From Trinickia dabaoshanensis (lineage in GTDB: Bacteria; Pseudomonadota; Gammaproteobacteria; Burkholderiales; Burkholderiaceae), in contig NZ_PNYA01000005.1 in assembly GCF_002879885.1 (NCBI RefSeq), forward strand, positions 1 to 64,000: DNA of 64,000 nucleotides, in the 5' to 3' direction. The notes under the pieces are model-generated. The model had not been told where the DNA came from. It saw nothing but the letters and a program-made list of their open reading frames with translations, and made no database searches. Made by a program: the position numbers and the translations under genes. Positions within the stretch are counted from its first letter, which is position 1. The number at the start of each line of letters is the position of its first letter. Positions 47,283 through 55,573 of the stretch are shown here, piece after piece.

Positions 47283-48440
47283 CTATTGTGACAGAGACTG
47301 CCCGTGTTGCGATCCCACGGTATGGGCGTGACGCCGGTCCTCTTCGGCATGCAGGTAGATGCCGGTGGTCTCGATCGAGGCGTGCCGTAGATTCTTTTGG
47401 ATGAAGCGGATGTCGGTGCCGGCATCGGCCTGATGTGAGGCAGCGCTGTGCCTCAGCCAGTGCGTCGAGGCGCGACGCAGCGTGGCTGCGCCGACCGGAT
47501 CGGTCGGTTCAAGCGTGTCGGCCGCCCGCCGAAACACCTCCTTCACGATCAGGTAGACCGCGGTCGGCGTCAGATGCCGCGTGGTGTCGCCGGCGATGCT
47601 CATCACCGCCGGCGTGGTTTCGTCCTTGCGCGGGGCGGGCGGCAGGCCGTGGAAGAGGCGGTATCGCGCGAATTCGGCCATCAGTGCGTCACTGACCGGT
47701 ACCTCGCCTTCGACGTCACCCTTGCCGGTCACATGCAACCACCAACGGCCTCGTCGCTGGACGAAGTCGGCCGCCTTCGCGTGGGCGGCCTCGCTCACGC
47801 GCAGCGCGGTGAGGTACAGCAGACGCATCGCCCAGCGACTGCGCTCGTAATGCTGGCATTCCCGCGATGTGGTCCGTGGCCATGTCTCCATGGACCCGAG
47901 CACGTACTCCCACAACGTGTGATCGAGATAGCGTTCGACGCGTCGCGCCCGTGACGTTTTCCTCGTGTGTCCGCGACGCAGGGCAAGCGGATTGCCGGCG
48001 AGATAACCGGCGGACACCAGGTAATTGAGCAGACCCGAGAGGATGCCGAGCGCCTGGCGCTGACTCTGCGTGGAGAGCGGCTTGTCGAAGAGGCGCCGCG
48101 CCCCACCTCGGCGCGGCAAGGCCGGATCGGTCCAGTCCGCACTGGGTGCGGCCATGAACCGTTCATAGAGCAGGAAATCCTCGCGCGTGAGGCTCGAGAG
48201 CGGCTTGCCAAGCGCATGCGTGGCCCACACGAGCAGGCGCACGGCCTCCTTGCGATAGCTGCGCAGGGTGTGGGGCGAGCCCGCGTACTCCGCAAGCCAC
48301 AGCCGCACGGCCTCGAGGTCCGTGTCGGCGGCGATCTGCCGGTGGCCGCCGCGCGCTCGGTTGGTGCCGTCACGGCCGTCGAGCGCCGCCGGAAGCGCGA
48401 CGGGCAGAAGCGAATCAGGCGCTGGTGCGGGCAGGTTCAT
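47283..48440 (-). CDS. tnpS: Tyrosine recombinase (cointegrate resolvase, TnpS-like)
   Basis: 385 residues. The N-terminal core-binding domain reads LEAVRLWLAEYAGSPHTLRS and SQRQALGILSGLLNYLV. The catalytic domain has LTALRVSEAAHA (Arg), HWLRHSAASH (HxxR) and LRHASIETTGIYLHAE (His and Tyr). It is divergent from a coiled-coil KfrA-type gene across 179 bases holding an inverted-repeat site. In Tn4651 this arrangement (tnpS, rst, tnpT) resolves cointegrates. The name is by architecture and position, not by alignment. Confidence 0.82.
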   Translation of the reverse strand: MNLPAPAPDSLLPVALPAALDGRDGTNRARGGHRQIAADTDLEAVRLWLAEYAGSPHTLRSYRKEAVRLLVWATHALGKPLSSLTREDFLLYERFMAAPSADWTDPALPRRGGARRLFDKPLSTQSQRQALGILSGLLNYLVSAGYLAGNPLALRRGHTRKTSRARRVERYLDHTLWEYVLGSMETWPRTTSRECQHYERSRWAMRLLYLTALRVSEAAHAKAADFVQRRGRWWLHVTGKGDVEGEVPVSDALMAEFARYRLFHGLPPAPRKDETTPAVMSIAGDTTRHLTPTAVYLIVKEVFRRAADTLEPTDPVGAATLRRASTHWLRHSAASHQADAGTDIRFIQKNLRHASIETTGIYLHAEEDRRHAHTVGSQHGQSLSQ

Positions 48441-48488
48441 AGCGGGCGCGTTTTAGAAGGGCGACGCGGCAGCGTACACCAAAAGTTC

Positions 48489-48542
48489 TTACGATTATGC
48501 GTGTTATCGTAAATTTCTAGCGGTAACAGTTATAGATATAAC
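48489..48542. promoter_or_regulatory. Resolution (rst-like) site between tnpS and tnpT
   Basis: TTACGATTA (48489-48497), spacer TGCGTG (48498-48503), TTATCGTAA (48504-48512): 9-bp arms with one mismatch around a 6-bp centre, the layout of a tyrosine-recombinase crossover core. GTTATA-GA-TATAAC (48529-48542) is a second, perfect palindrome, a candidate binding site for the TnpT-like protein. Further AT-rich repeats reach about 48575. Confidence 0.7.
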
Positions 48543-48619
48543 GTAATACATAGATATACATATACAATTATCGACAAGACCCCGCCGCTCTGATCCACTT
48601 TCATGCTGAAAACCCGCCC

Positions 48620-49573
48620 ATGAGCCGCATCAGTGACACCCGACTCCGCACCCGTGAAGCCGCCGCGCGCCTCGTCGCCAAGGGGCGGCTCCCGCACGAA
48701 CTCACCGTCGACCTGATCTATGCTGAGATTCGCCAGGGCAGCCGTACGACGATCAACGACGAACTGAAGCTTTGGAAAGACGAACAGGCGCGCAACGACG
48801 CGCTCGCGGCGGCGCTGCCTGCGCCGGTCGCTGGCGCGATGCTTTCGCTTTGGGCGCTCGCCGTCGAGCACGGTGAGCAGGCATTCGCCGCACGCGGCGA
48901 GGAACTCGAGCGCGAGGCGGCCGACGCCACGGCGCGCGCTGAATCGCTGGCCACCGCCCACTCGGCGCTGGAGGCCCAGGCGCAGACGCTGCGTGCGCAG
49001 CTCGAGGAACGTGAGGCGCAACTCGCTGCGGTGAACGTCGAGCGCGCGCGGGCGCAAGCCGAGCGCGATGCGGCCGTCCAAGCGGCGCAGTCCGCCATTG
49101 TTGAACGCGACACCGTGCGCGTCCAGGGTGAGGAGGCGCTGCGCGCGGCGCAGGCGGCGCACACCCGCGAACTCGACGCAATACGAGCCGAGCGGGTTGC
49201 GCAGGAGGCCGCTTTGCGCGTGGAAATCGACACGGCTACGGGGCGGCTCGAAGGCGTCCAAAAGCGCGTCATGCTCCAAACCGAGGAGGCGCGCGACGCG
49301 CAGCGCCGCGCGGAAACCGCTCTTGCGAAGGTCCAGCAGCGCAATGAGCAACTGGTCGGCGACGTACAGCGGCTCACGGCCGATGCGGCCGAGCAACGGC
49401 GCCTCGCCGAGCGGCACGAGAAGCAGCTCGCGAGCGTCATGGAGGAAGCGCGTGATCTGCGGCGCGAGCGCGATTCGCTCGCCCAGGAGATCGCCCTCTT
49501 GCGCGGGCAACTCAGTGCGCGAGGTGCGCCTACGCCGGCGCGAACGACGAAACGCTCCCGTCAGGCCACCTGA
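48620..49573 (+). CDS. tnpT: KfrA-type coiled-coil DNA-binding protein (TnpT-like)
   Basis: 317 residues. About 1-55 form a KfrA N-terminal helix-turn-helix (LRTREAAARLVAKGRLPHEL; GSRTTINDELKLWKDEQ). About 85-300 form a long Ala/Glu/Arg/Gln coiled coil. In Tn4651 the TnpT protein has this layout and stimulates TnpS-mediated resolution by binding repeats beside the core. It faces the tnpS-like gene across the inverted-repeat region and is followed by the exonuclease after 90 bases, in the same direction. Confidence 0.75.
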   Translation: MSRISDTRLRTREAAARLVAKGRLPHELTVDLIYAEIRQGSRTTINDELKLWKDEQARNDALAAALPAPVAGAMLSLWALAVEHGEQAFAARGEELEREAADATARAESLATAHSALEAQAQTLRAQLEEREAQLAAVNVERARAQAERDAAVQAAQSAIVERDTVRVQGEEALRAAQAAHTRELDAIRAERVAQEAALRVEIDTATGRLEGVQKRVMLQTEEARDAQRRAETALAKVQQRNEQLVGDVQRLTADAAEQRRLAERHEKQLASVMEEARDLRRERDSLAQEIALLRGQLSARGAPTPARTTKRSRQAT

Positions 49574-49663
49574 TGGAGTAGCTCGCCGCATGCGTCGACG
49601 AGCCGCCCGAGGCCCCGCGCTACAATCGTTCGGCCAGGAACGAACCTCTCGGGAACAACAACG

Positions 49664-50137
49664 ATGAACGCCCCGCGCAGTCCGTGGAAGATCCGCTACT
49701 TTCTCGACACCGAGTTCACGTCTTTCGATGCCTGCCAGCTCGTGAGCGTGGCGATCGTCGGCGAGGATGGCCGTGAGTTTTACGCCGAGCGCTCCGACTT
49801 CGATCGTGCGCTGTGCAGCGATTTCGTTTGCGAGGTTGTGCTCCCGCAACTCGGCCAGTTTCCAGGGCGGGCGATGACGTTCGACCAGTTGAAAAGCGAG
49901 CTGCTGGCCTGGCTGCAAGCTGTACCGGTCAAGCCAAAACCGGTGCTCTGCTATGACTACGAAGGCGACTTCGTGCTGCTCGGCCAGTTACTCGGCGGCC
50001 CGCTGCCTCGAGGCTGGAAGGCCGAAAATGTCAATCCACGGCTCAACGCCGAACGCCTAGCGACATACTTCGCCGAACACGGAGGCGAACATCACGCGCT
50101 GCATGATGCACGGGCCAACGCCTGCGCCTTCATCTGA
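49664..50137 (+). CDS. DEDDh 3'-5' exonuclease (Rv2179c-like)
   Basis: 157 residues. DEDDh motifs: FLDTEFTS (Asp and Glu of ExoI), CYDYEGDF (ExoII Asp) and HHALHDARANACAF (ExoIII His and Asp). This matches the Rv2179c-like branch of small exonucleases or exoribonucleases. It sits inside the transposition module, between tnpT and tnpA, 36 bases before tnpA in the same direction, so it travels with the core transposon rather than as loose cargo. A role in processing DNA ends, trimming RNA, or countering host defence is possible; nothing decides between these. Confidence 0.75.
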   Translation: MNAPRSPWKIRYFLDTEFTSFDACQLVSVAIVGEDGREFYAERSDFDRALCSDFVCEVVLPQLGQFPGRAMTFDQLKSELLAWLQAVPVKPKPVLCYDYEGDFVLLGQLLGGPLPRGWKAENVNPRLNAERLATYFAEHGGEHHALHDARANACAFI

Positions 50138-50173
50138 ACGCAGCCGCCCAACAATCGATCCAGTTCCGACGGT

Positions 50174-53155
50174 ATGAGCAACGTTCACGACACCGCTTAC
50201 CCTGTTCTGCCTGCCGAGGTGAGCGATGACGAGCTACGCGCGGTCTATACGCCCAGCGCGGTTGAAATCCGCTTCGTTGGCGGCCTGTTTCGCCAGGCGC
50301 CGACGCGTGTTCTCATCCTCACGCAGTTGAAGCTCTTGCAACGGCTTGGATACATGCCGCTCGTATCCGACGTGCCGTCGGCGATCATCGAGCACGTCTG
50401 CACGGTGCTCGGCGCACGTCCATTGCCGCGCACGACGCTCACGCGTTACGACCGCTCGGGCAGCAAGTCGCGGCATCAGAAGATCTTGCGCGAGTACGCC
50501 CGCATCCTTCCCCTGGATGCCTCGACCCACGAGCGGCTCGTTTCCTGGGCTGCCAACGCTGCGCGCACCAAGGCCGAACTGCCCGACATCATCAACGTCC
50601 TCCTCGAGGAGCTCGTTCGCCATCGCTACGAGTTGCCGCCGCTCGCGACACTCTCGCGCATCGCGAGCCAGGCGCGCAGTCAGCTCAACGAGACCATCTA
50701 TCTCGCGTTCACCGAGGCGCTGGACGAACCGTTGCGAGCACGACTCGACGAGCTTTTCCAAGCCCGAGCAGGCCGAACAGCCTGGGATGAACTGAAGCGC
50801 GAACCCAAACGCCCGGGACCGCGCGAGGTGGCAAGCTTTCTCAAGCACATCCAGGCGATGAGCGAATTGGCGGATGGATTGCCGCCGGCGCCGGATATCC
50901 TCTCCGTGCCGAAACGAATGCAGCTCGTCACGGAGGCGCGGGCACTCGACATCCACGAGATGCGTGCTCTCAAGCCCGCCAAACGATACACACTTGCCGT
51001 GTTGTTCGTCTTCTCGCAGTTGCAGAAGGCGCTCGACGACGTCGCCGAGATCTTCATCAAGACGGTGCGCAACCTGGAGAGCACGGCAAAGCTCCGGCTC
51101 GAGCAGTATCGACTGCGACACGCCGATCAGCTGCAATCGCTCGTTAGCCAGTTTCGCGATGTGCTTCACATCCTCCAAGACGACGAGTTGCCCGCGGCCG
51201 CGCGTATCGAGCGCATGCGCGTCGCACTCAACGACGACCCGGATTCGGTGTTGGTTCAGTGCAATGAGCATATCGCACAGGCCGGCAACCACACGTTCCC
51301 GTTCCTGCTCGCGCCATACCAAAAGCTCCGCTCGCTGCTGTTTCAATGCCTCGACATCCTGTCGGTGAAATCGAGTTCGCAGGACGACGCGCTGCTCAAA
51401 GCACTCGATTGGCTCAAGCAATTTCGCTCGTCTCGGCGGGAGTATCTGCTGCTCAGCGAGGCCGACCTTGCCCAGTTACGCCTCGACTGGATTCCGGAGA
51501 AGTGGGAGAAGTGCGTGTTTCCGGACGGGCGATCGTCTCGATTGCTGCACCGGAAGTACTTCGAACTGTGCGTGTTCAGCCAGCTCATGCGCGAGCTCAA
51601 CTCCGGCGACGTCTACGTTGAGCACAGCGACCAGTTCGACGATCCCCGCGAACATCAGGTGTCGTGGGACGAGTTCCGCGACGAGCTGCCGCGCTACAGC
51701 GAACTTGTCGACTTCCCCGTCGACGGCAGCGCCTTCGTGCGGCAACTCAAGGACGAACTGAGCGCGCTGGCCGACGCGGTCGATGCGGCGTTTCCGGAAA
51801 ACGATCACGTGGAGATCGGCGAGCAGGGGCTGATTCTCCACAAGCTCGAGAAGAAGCCAGATCCCCCGAATATGGAGCTGATCGACCAGGCCATTACGGC
51901 GTCGATGCGACCCGTCAGCATTCTCGACATCCTGACCGAGACCGAGCAGTGGCTCGACCTGCACAAGTTCTTCGGCCCGCTCTCGGGCTTCGAGGCCAAG
52001 GTCGACGAGCCGCGCAAGCGCTTCATCACGACGCTGTTCTGCTACGGTTGCAACCTGGGCCCGACGCAGACCGCACGCTCGGTGAAAAATCTCAGCCGCA
52101 AGCAGGTCGCCTGGCTCAATCTACGCCACGTCACCGAGGAGCGGCTTGACAAGGCGATCGTCAAGGTCATCAACGCCTTCAACCAATTCACGTTGCCGAA
52201 GTTTTGGGGCTCCGGCAGCCGCGTGTCGGCCGACGGCACGAAGTGGAACCTCTATGAGCAGAACCTGCTGTCCGAGTACCACATCCGGTACGGCGGCTAT
52301 GGCGGGATCGGCTATTACCACGTCTCGGACAAGTACATCGCGCTGTTCAGCCACTTCATTCCCTGTGGCGTTCACGAAGCCGTATATATCCTCGACGGGC
52401 TCATCAAGAACACCTCCGACGTGCAGCCCGATACCGTCCACGGCGATACGCACGCGCAAAGCGCGCCGGTCTTCGCGCTCGCCCATTTGCTCGGTATCAA
52501 CCTGATGCCGCGTATCCGCGACGTCAAGGATCTGGTTTTCTACAAGGCCGATCGGCGCCGGCGGTACAAGAACATCGAATCGTTGTTCCGCGCGAGCATC
52601 GACTGGGCGCTGATCGAGCGACACTTCGCGGACATGCTGCGCGTCGCCATCTCGATCAAGGCAGGCCGGATGACGCCATCGACGATTCTGCGCCGCCTCG
52701 GCTCCGAGAGCGTAAAGAATAAGTTGTATTTCGCATTTCGCGAGCTCGGGCGGGTCGTGCGGACCATGTTCCTGCTGCGCTACATCAACGAGCCGGATAT
52801 GCGGCGCACGATCCACGCCGCGACGAACAAGAGCGAGCAGTTCAACGACTTCGCGAAATGGCTGATGTTCGGGGGAGATGTGATCGCCGAGAACCTGCGG
52901 CACGAGCAGCGAAAGGTCATCAAATACAACCAGCTCGTCGCAAACATGGTCATCCTGTACAACGTGCAGTGGATGTCCCGAAGGCTCAAGGAGTTGCAGG
53001 CCAAACGCCATCCAATCAACGCCGAGGTACTGCAAGCGCTGTCGCCGTACCGGCGGGAGCACATCAACCGGCTCGGCTCCTACTTGCTGGATCTCCAGCG
53101 GAAGGTGCCGCCGCTCGATCCGAGCATCGATTTCGCTTTTGAATCAGCGGCTTAA
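50174..53155 (+). CDS. tnpA: Tn3-family transposase TnpA, full length
   Basis: 993 residues, normal for the family. The N-terminal DUF4158 DNA-binding region includes LTQLKLLQRLGYMPLVSDVP. The catalytic C-terminal domain has the first Asp in SADGTKW, the second Asp in DTVHGDTHAQSAPVF and the Glu in NKSEQFNDFAKWL, plus QTARSVKNLS. The stop codon (53153-53155) is 6 bases before the right terminal repeat. It makes cointegrates by replicative transposition with 5-bp duplications, as seen here. Confidence 0.93.
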   Translation: MSNVHDTAYPVLPAEVSDDELRAVYTPSAVEIRFVGGLFRQAPTRVLILTQLKLLQRLGYMPLVSDVPSAIIEHVCTVLGARPLPRTTLTRYDRSGSKSRHQKILREYARILPLDASTHERLVSWAANAARTKAELPDIINVLLEELVRHRYELPPLATLSRIASQARSQLNETIYLAFTEALDEPLRARLDELFQARAGRTAWDELKREPKRPGPREVASFLKHIQAMSELADGLPPAPDILSVPKRMQLVTEARALDIHEMRALKPAKRYTLAVLFVFSQLQKALDDVAEIFIKTVRNLESTAKLRLEQYRLRHADQLQSLVSQFRDVLHILQDDELPAAARIERMRVALNDDPDSVLVQCNEHIAQAGNHTFPFLLAPYQKLRSLLFQCLDILSVKSSSQDDALLKALDWLKQFRSSRREYLLLSEADLAQLRLDWIPEKWEKCVFPDGRSSRLLHRKYFELCVFSQLMRELNSGDVYVEHSDQFDDPREHQVSWDEFRDELPRYSELVDFPVDGSAFVRQLKDELSALADAVDAAFPENDHVEIGEQGLILHKLEKKPDPPNMELIDQAITASMRPVSILDILTETEQWLDLHKFFGPLSGFEAKVDEPRKRFITTLFCYGCNLGPTQTARSVKNLSRKQVAWLNLRHVTEERLDKAIVKVINAFNQFTLPKFWGSGSRVSADGTKWNLYEQNLLSEYHIRYGGYGGIGYYHVSDKYIALFSHFIPCGVHEAVYILDGLIKNTSDVQPDTVHGDTHAQSAPVFALAHLLGINLMPRIRDVKDLVFYKADRRRRYKNIESLFRASIDWALIERHFADMLRVAISIKAGRMTPSTILRRLGSESVKNKLYFAFRELGRVVRTMFLLRYINEPDMRRTIHAATNKSEQFNDFAKWLMFGGDVIAENLRHEQRKVIKYNQLVANMVILYNVQWMSRRLKELQAKRHPINAEVLQALSPYRREHINRLGSYLLDLQRKVPPLDPSIDFAFESAA

Positions 53156-53161
53156 TGCAGG

Positions 53162-53196
53162 TTTGGCGAAAGATTTACGAATCCCGGCCGACCCTC
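53162..53196 (-). repeat. Right terminal inverted repeat (IRR)
   Basis: Inverse of the left repeat, ending CCGGCCGACCCTC at 53196; 31 of 35 bases match the left copy, all 20 outermost included. It lies 6 bases after the TnpA stop. Confidence 0.92.
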
Positions 53197-53201
53197 AACT
53201 T
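53197..53201. repeat. Target-site duplication AACTT, right copy
   Basis: Same five bases as 3743-3747, immediately outside the right terminal repeat. Confidence 0.85.
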
Positions 53202-53342
53202 GGTTCTACCTAACGTATGAATCAACCCATAACGCGACGGCGACGTCGATCCGTAAGGTTTGACTGTTGGCAGACCACAGCTAGGGCAAATCGTCTTGAG
53301 CGTATAAACGTTTGGCTTGCATATCCGACACACTCGCAGCAT
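53202..53342 (-). pseudogene. 5' part of the interrupted gene, Nop10-like zinc ribbon
   Basis: From ATG 53342 (AGGGG upstream on the minus strand) the frame is open to the target duplication. It gives C5, C8, Y13-T-L-K16, C19-P-S-C22-G and then PSRYG. The order C-x2-C, YTLK, CPxCG, T, SxxRYG follows archaeal Nop10 proteins, small zinc ribbons of H/ACA RNP complexes. Joined across one AACTT it continues in frame at 3742 and gives a 441-residue protein. It is broken by the transposon; its C-terminal body is described at 2563-3742. Confidence 0.65.
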
Positions 53343-53655
53343 CTCTGGTCCCCTATTTGCGGTTGTTTCGTTTTTTTTGATCGCCCAGGCCTACGTCGTC
53401 GCTCGCTATGCGCGAGGAATCGGTTTGGATGCCGAATCCGGGCCACCATTGATTCATGCCGAGTATCACGCTCCCCGATGACGAACGAATCTTATGCCGC
53501 AATCCGCCCCCTTGCCTAACATTATCGGAGGGAGCGCGCCGCCCACAAGGTCCAGTCTTGCAAACGCAAGGTTCTGATGTCCGCTTGGGTCCGCACTGAG
53601 GCGCTGGACTAGCCTGCTCAAAGCAGCCCGACCGGCCGCATCCGCGCGCGCTTCC
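53343..53655. other. No gene identified (313 bases)
   Basis: Upstream region of the interrupted gene and downstream end of the SDR gene. It contains a homopolymer tract (T8 at 53371-53378) and no coding pattern that I trust. Confidence 0.4.
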
Positions 53656-54498
53656 TCAAGCCTCGTAATTCGTGCTTCTCGTGAGATGCTCCCAAGCGTC
53701 GAGATCGTGCCTCAGGTCCTCAAGCTTGGCGCGGACGAGATCGAGCGCATCGCCACCGATGACGAGATGCAGCGGCGGCCGATCCGATTCCAGCGCAGCG
53801 ATGATGGCTCGGCTGCCGCGGACTGGATCGCCCTGCTGTTGTCCGTGCCCGGCGAGCACACTGTCGCGAGTCTTCCCAGCCGTGTCCGCATAATCCTTGA
53901 TACGCATACCTGACTGCTTCATGGATGCACCCCGGAAATCGGTCCGGAATGCGCCCGGCTCGACAACCGTCACGCCGAGGCCTAGCGGACCGATCTCTTT
54001 CGCCAACGTTTCGGAAAGTCCTTCGACGGCAAACTTCGTCATGTGATAGAAGCCTACGCCCGGGAACGTCGTCAGGCCGCCAACCGAGCTGATGTTGACG
54101 ATATGCCCTGCCCGGTGCTTACGCATGCCGGGCAAAGCCGCCTTGATCATGTTCCAGGTCCCATAGACATTCGTCTCGAACATCGCCCTGACGTCGCTCT
54201 CGTCGCCCTCTTCTATCGCGGCCAGGTACCCGTAGCCAGCGTTGTCGACGAGTACGTCGATGGAGCCGAATCGTTCATGAGCGGCGGCAACGGCGGCCTC
54301 TGCCTGCTGTTGGCTAGTCACGTCGAGGCTGACCGCCGCCACCGCGTCGCCATACTCGCAGACGAGGTCCTCAAGGGCTGCCGTATCGCGCGCGCTTGCC
54401 ACGACGCGATACCCCGACTGGAGCGCGCTTCTGGCCAGTGCCCGTCCCAGCCCTTTCGAACATCCTGTGATCAACCACACCGCATTTTTCTTCAACAT
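53656..54498 (-). CDS. Short-chain dehydrogenase/reductase
   Basis: 280 residues from ATG 54498. Rossmann motif TGCSKGLG, NAGYG, catalytic Ser in NISSVGG, and YHMTK (Tyr and Lys): classical SDR family. Later motif PGAFRTDF fits the group that acts on alcohols or ketones, and several similar Burkholderia proteins are annotated only as oxidoreductases. The cofactor would be NADP or NAD. It is divergent from the LysR gene on the right and likely controlled by it. The 5' leader carries a short tandem repeat. Confidence 0.85.
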   Translation of the reverse strand: MLKKNAVWLITGCSKGLGRALARSALQSGYRVVASARDTAALEDLVCEYGDAVAAVSLDVTSQQQAEAAVAAAHERFGSIDVLVDNAGYGYLAAIEEGDESDVRAMFETNVYGTWNMIKAALPGMRKHRAGHIVNISSVGGLTTFPGVGFYHMTKFAVEGLSETLAKEIGPLGLGVTVVEPGAFRTDFRGASMKQSGMRIKDYADTAGKTRDSVLAGHGQQQGDPVRGSRAIIAALESDRPPLHLVIGGDALDLVRAKLEDLRHDLDAWEHLTRSTNYEA

Positions 54499-54510
54499 AT
54501 TCGCTCCGTT

Positions 54511-54537
54511 CGTTCGCCCCGTTCGCCCCGTTCGCCA
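54511..54537. repeat. Three 9-bp tandem repeats in the leader of the SDR gene
   Basis: CGTTCGCCC (54511-54519), CGTTCGCCC (54520-54528), CGTTCGCCA (54529-54537). On the coding (minus) strand they read GGGCGAACG and lie directly before the ribosome site and ATG of the SDR gene. Confidence 0.7.
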
Positions 54538-54664
54538 TCCGCCATCGTCCATCAACCGGCATCTCATACCGCAGCGGCCTGCCGCAGCACCTTGACCGAA
54601 TTTTAGGTACGCTTATTCGTTCAATCATCCCGAAGAGTTCGAATGAGTCATGCAATCTCATGGA

Positions 54665-55573
54665 ATGATCGCGCGAGGAAACCTTGACGACCTGGCCGCC
54701 TTCGCGACGGTCGCGAGAACGCGGAGCTTCACGCGCGCGGCGGCCGAACTCGGGGTGTCGAATTCGATGTTGAGCTATACGATCAAGCGGCTCGAACAGC
54801 GGCTCGGCATCGTGTTACTCGGTCGAACAAGCCGCAGCGTCGCGCCGACGGAGGCAGGCGAAAAACTACTCTTGACGCTCGAGCCGGCGCTGCAGGCCAT
54901 CGATGCAAGGTTGGGCGAATTGGGCCGGGCGCGCGATCAAATCTCCGGCACGCTGCGCATCACTGCGACCCGGCAGGCTTACGAGGCCGTTATCCGCCCC
55001 GTGCTCGACACGTTCTGCAAGGTGTATCCCGAGGCGGTCGTGGAGGTCGTCATCGATTACGGGTTTCGCAACATCGTGGCGGACGGCTTCGATGCCGGCA
55101 TCCGGCTGGGCGAGAAAGTGCAGAAGGACATGGTCGCGCTACGCGTCGGGCCCACACTCCGAATGGCGGTTGTCGCATCGCCCGCTTATCTGGCGCGGTA
55201 TCCGGCGCCGAGGACGCCGCAGGACCTGACCACGCACCGTTGCATCAACTATCGAATGGTTTCCGCGGACACGGTTTATGCCTGGGAATTCGAACGGGAT
55301 GGCCAGCCGTTGAAAATCGCTGTTTCGGGGCCACTCACGTTCAACGAGCCGGACCTCATGCTTCACGCCGCGGCGGATGGGCTCGGGATCGCTTATGTTT
55401 TGGAACACGAGGCAAAAGACTGGCTTGCATCCGGCCGGCTGGTCAGTCTGCTGGACGACTGGATGGCTCCCTTTCCGGGCTTCTACCTCTATTACGCGTC
55501 TCGCAAGCAGGTTTCTCCGGTGCTGGCAGCACTTCTGACGCTGTTGCGAACGCGGCAACCTTCGCAAACTTAA
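54665..55573 (+). CDS. LysR-family transcriptional regulator
   Basis: 302 residues from ATG 54665 (an in-frame ATG at 54650 is possible). The winged helix is LAAFATVARTRSFTRAAAEL, GVSNSMLSYTIKRLEQRLG. The effector domain reads GTLRITATRQAYEAVIRPVL ... DAGIRLGEK, of the CrgA/AphB-type branch. An inverted repeat ATGAG-N9-CTCAT (54643-54661) lies right before this ATG and supports the shorter start as a control site. It is divergent from the SDR gene, its likely target. The stop overlaps the convergent Acg-like gene by 4 bases. Confidence 0.85.
   Translation: MIARGNLDDLAAFATVARTRSFTRAAAELGVSNSMLSYTIKRLEQRLGIVLLGRTSRSVAPTEAGEKLLLTLEPALQAIDARLGELGRARDQISGTLRITATRQAYEAVIRPVLDTFCKVYPEAVVEVVIDYGFRNIVADGFDAGIRLGEKVQKDMVALRVGPTLRMAVVASPAYLARYPAPRTPQDLTTHRCINYRMVSADTVYAWEFERDGQPLKIAVSGPLTFNEPDLMLHAAADGLGIAYVLEHEAKDWLASGRLVSLLDDWMAPFPGFYLYYASRKQVSPVLAALLTLLRTRQPSQT

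Larger units (their letters stand above)
3748..53196 (+). mobile_element. Tn3-family (Tn4651-like) transposon of about 49.4 kb carrying metal resistance
   Basis: Boundaries are set by 35-bp inverted repeats (3748-3782 and 53162-53196; 31/35 identical, outer 20 identical) flanked by AACTT on both sides. TnpA is full length and ends 6 bases before the right repeat. A tnpS/tnpT-type resolution unit precedes it. Cargo comprises two metal RND operons, mer, a bufferin operon, several two-component systems and envelope genes. Three further TnpA scars inside (4.3, 20.3 and 26.7 kb) show that it grew by nested insertions. The intact target gene reading frame on rejoining supports a single insertion event of the whole unit. 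Confidence 0.88.

Noticed and set aside
48530-49918. Minus-strand frame of 462 codons opposite the tnpT-like gene
   Set aside because: Low-complexity reading antisense to a coiled-coil gene.
53202-53655. Plus-strand frame of 100 codons (53217-53519)
   Set aside because: Antisense to the zinc-ribbon start of the interrupted gene and lacking coding pattern.
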